From Methanobrevibacter sp. (GTDB lineage: Archaea; Methanobacteriota; Methanobacteria; Methanobacteriales; Methanobacteriaceae), in assembly GCA_017652345.1 (NCBI GenBank), contig JAGCBE010000411.1:1-8553 (forward strand): a DNA stretch of 8,553 nt, read 5' to 3'. Shown piece by piece: positions 7,760 through 8,553 of the stretch; position 1 is the stretch's first letter; every line of letters begins with the position of its first letter. The position numbers were made by a program, and so were the translations under genes. Under the pieces are notes generated by a model. That model saw nothing but the letters and a program-made list of their open reading frames with translations, was not told the DNA's origin and did not search any database.

Positions 7760-8553
7760 ATGGCAATATGAAGAATAGCACTATGTAGTGTAAAATGAAT
7801 AATAACAATAAGAGAGATAGAAGTAGAAGTAACAGGAAACTGATATATAGACCTAACTGATGCAGTAGCAAATAAACTTTTGGAATTAAAAGCCTACTGA
7901 TGATGTACACAAGCTAGTACACCTACACCATCTACACCTGTAGATATAGTTTGTAATAACTGAGCATTGAAAGTAAAAGATAAGGAACTACCTGTATGAT
8001 ATGTAAGGTTAGCAAGTATAGAATTTGCTGGTAGTACATACTACGATACAAATCAAAAATTGTATTGAACTGATACAATTAGTATGAAAATATCTTGAAA
8101 CCAGGCAACTTGAATGAACTGTTTTGGTGCATATACAGGAACAAGTAGCTGAAATTACAACTATTCTCTATATGTATATTTCCATAATTCAAATAATTGT
8201 TATTTAAGATATGGAGATAATTTATACAGACCAAATCTGTGAACAGGAACAAAAACTATAACATTCTGACCTTGAGCAACTACTTGATTTAGTAGTAATG
8301 TAACTATTACAGCAGATACTTTTGAGAGTACAGATGCAGCTTATATATGAGCATTACCTAATTCATCATCTGCAAAATTCAATGGAACATTCTACTGAAA
8401 TATAGAAGTAACTGATACAAATGGAACAAGACTAAAATGGATACCTTGTAAGAGAAAGAGTGATGGAGTGATATGATATTATGAAGTAGTGAACTGAAAC
8501 TTTTTAGAGCCTGTATGAGATACACCAACAGCTTGAGCAGAAGACTATAGTAA
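7760..8553 (+). CDS. phage fiber/adhesin with TPTPSTPVDIVCNNG motif (3' end outside window)
   Basis: ATG 7760 gives MAIGRIALCSVKGIITIRE; the frame remains open for 264 codons and runs off the window. Residues 1-50 form a small N-terminal domain ending LLELKAYGGC. Residues about 54-72 carry STPTPSTPVDIVCNNGALK, a motif widespread in phage tail proteins of gut bacteria, where TGA encodes the G of CNNG. It is followed by LPVGYVRLASIEFAGSTYYDT, which corresponds to the common GYTRLEYIESTGTQYIDT-type block that opens a lectin-like jelly-roll domain, and then by CFGAYTGTSSGNYNYSLYVYF and YLRYGDNLYRP in the same order as in that family. It probably binds a surface glycan as part of the tail. This rests on motif recollection. 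Glycine is encoded by about 21 TGA, seven GGA and two GGT. No CGA or CGG was seen in it. Confidence 0.8.

Noticed and set aside
1..8553. TGA read as tryptophan (Mycoplasma-type code)
   Set aside because: TGA falls on glycine positions of conserved motifs, often in doublets or triplets, while TGG supplies tryptophan; a TGA-Trp reading would give implausibly Trp-rich proteins.
1..8553. TAG or TAA recoded as glutamine, as in some crAss-like phages
   Set aside because: No TAG or TAA is found inside the nine frames; both occur only at gene ends, and CAA/CAG are used for glutamine.
1..8553. CRISPR array, tRNA genes or a diversity-generating retroelement
   Set aside because: No spaced direct repeats, cloverleaf-like segments, reverse transcriptase or template/variable repeat pair could be seen; the only repeats are coding.

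Overview
The window reads as part of the late, structural (virion) gene region of a tailed phage or prophage whose host uses genetic code 25, in which TGA is read as glycine. That code is known from the candidate phyla Absconditabacteria (SR1) and Gracilibacteria. Read with the standard code, no frame stays open for more than about 110 codons. Read with TGA as glycine and TAA/TAG as stops, the + strand resolves into nine tightly packed genes covering almost every base, all in one direction. TGA falls on glycine positions of motifs familiar from other phage fibers: the first G of AGTG, DGSPATK and CNNGALKV. TGG is used separately for tryptophan, which argues against the Mycoplasma code. The DNA is A/T-rich with purine-rich coding strands, arginine is almost always AGA/AGG, and no Shine-Dalgarno sequence is visible.

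Layout. (1) 1-2694: the end of a very large protein, here 897 residues with its N-terminus outside the window. It resembles the large polyvalent-type proteins that phages package and inject. It has a Glu/Gln/Pro linker, a membrane-like segment and a C-terminal tail of alternating Leu-Asp. (2) 2753-4361: five small genes that overlap or nearly touch: an 83-aa beta-rich protein, a 48-aa very basic protein, a 182-aa protein with a long coiled coil, a 117-aa protein and a 115-aa protein. Their position suggests connector, baseplate or fiber-associated parts, but none can be named. (3) 4386-8553: four fiber or adhesin genes. Two share a paralogous N-terminal module. The second also carries the SPATKxYVDD-type motif and a duplicated beta domain. 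The third has BspA-like 26-residue repeats. The fourth, cut by the window end, has the TPTPSTPVDIVCNNG motif followed by a probable carbohydrate-binding-like domain.

Putting it together, the region looks like the distal tail and host-recognition part of a phage, next to a gene for a protein delivered with the genome. BspA-like repeats and the fiber motifs are common in animal gut and oral communities, so an animal-associated SR1/Gracilibacteria phage is the best guess. The main points of interest are the recoding itself, a possible further reassignment of CGG (and CGA) suggested by one CGG at an expected Trp site, the Leu-Asp tail, the fiber module duplication, and a rise in ordinary GGN glycine codons in the fiber genes compared with the first gene.
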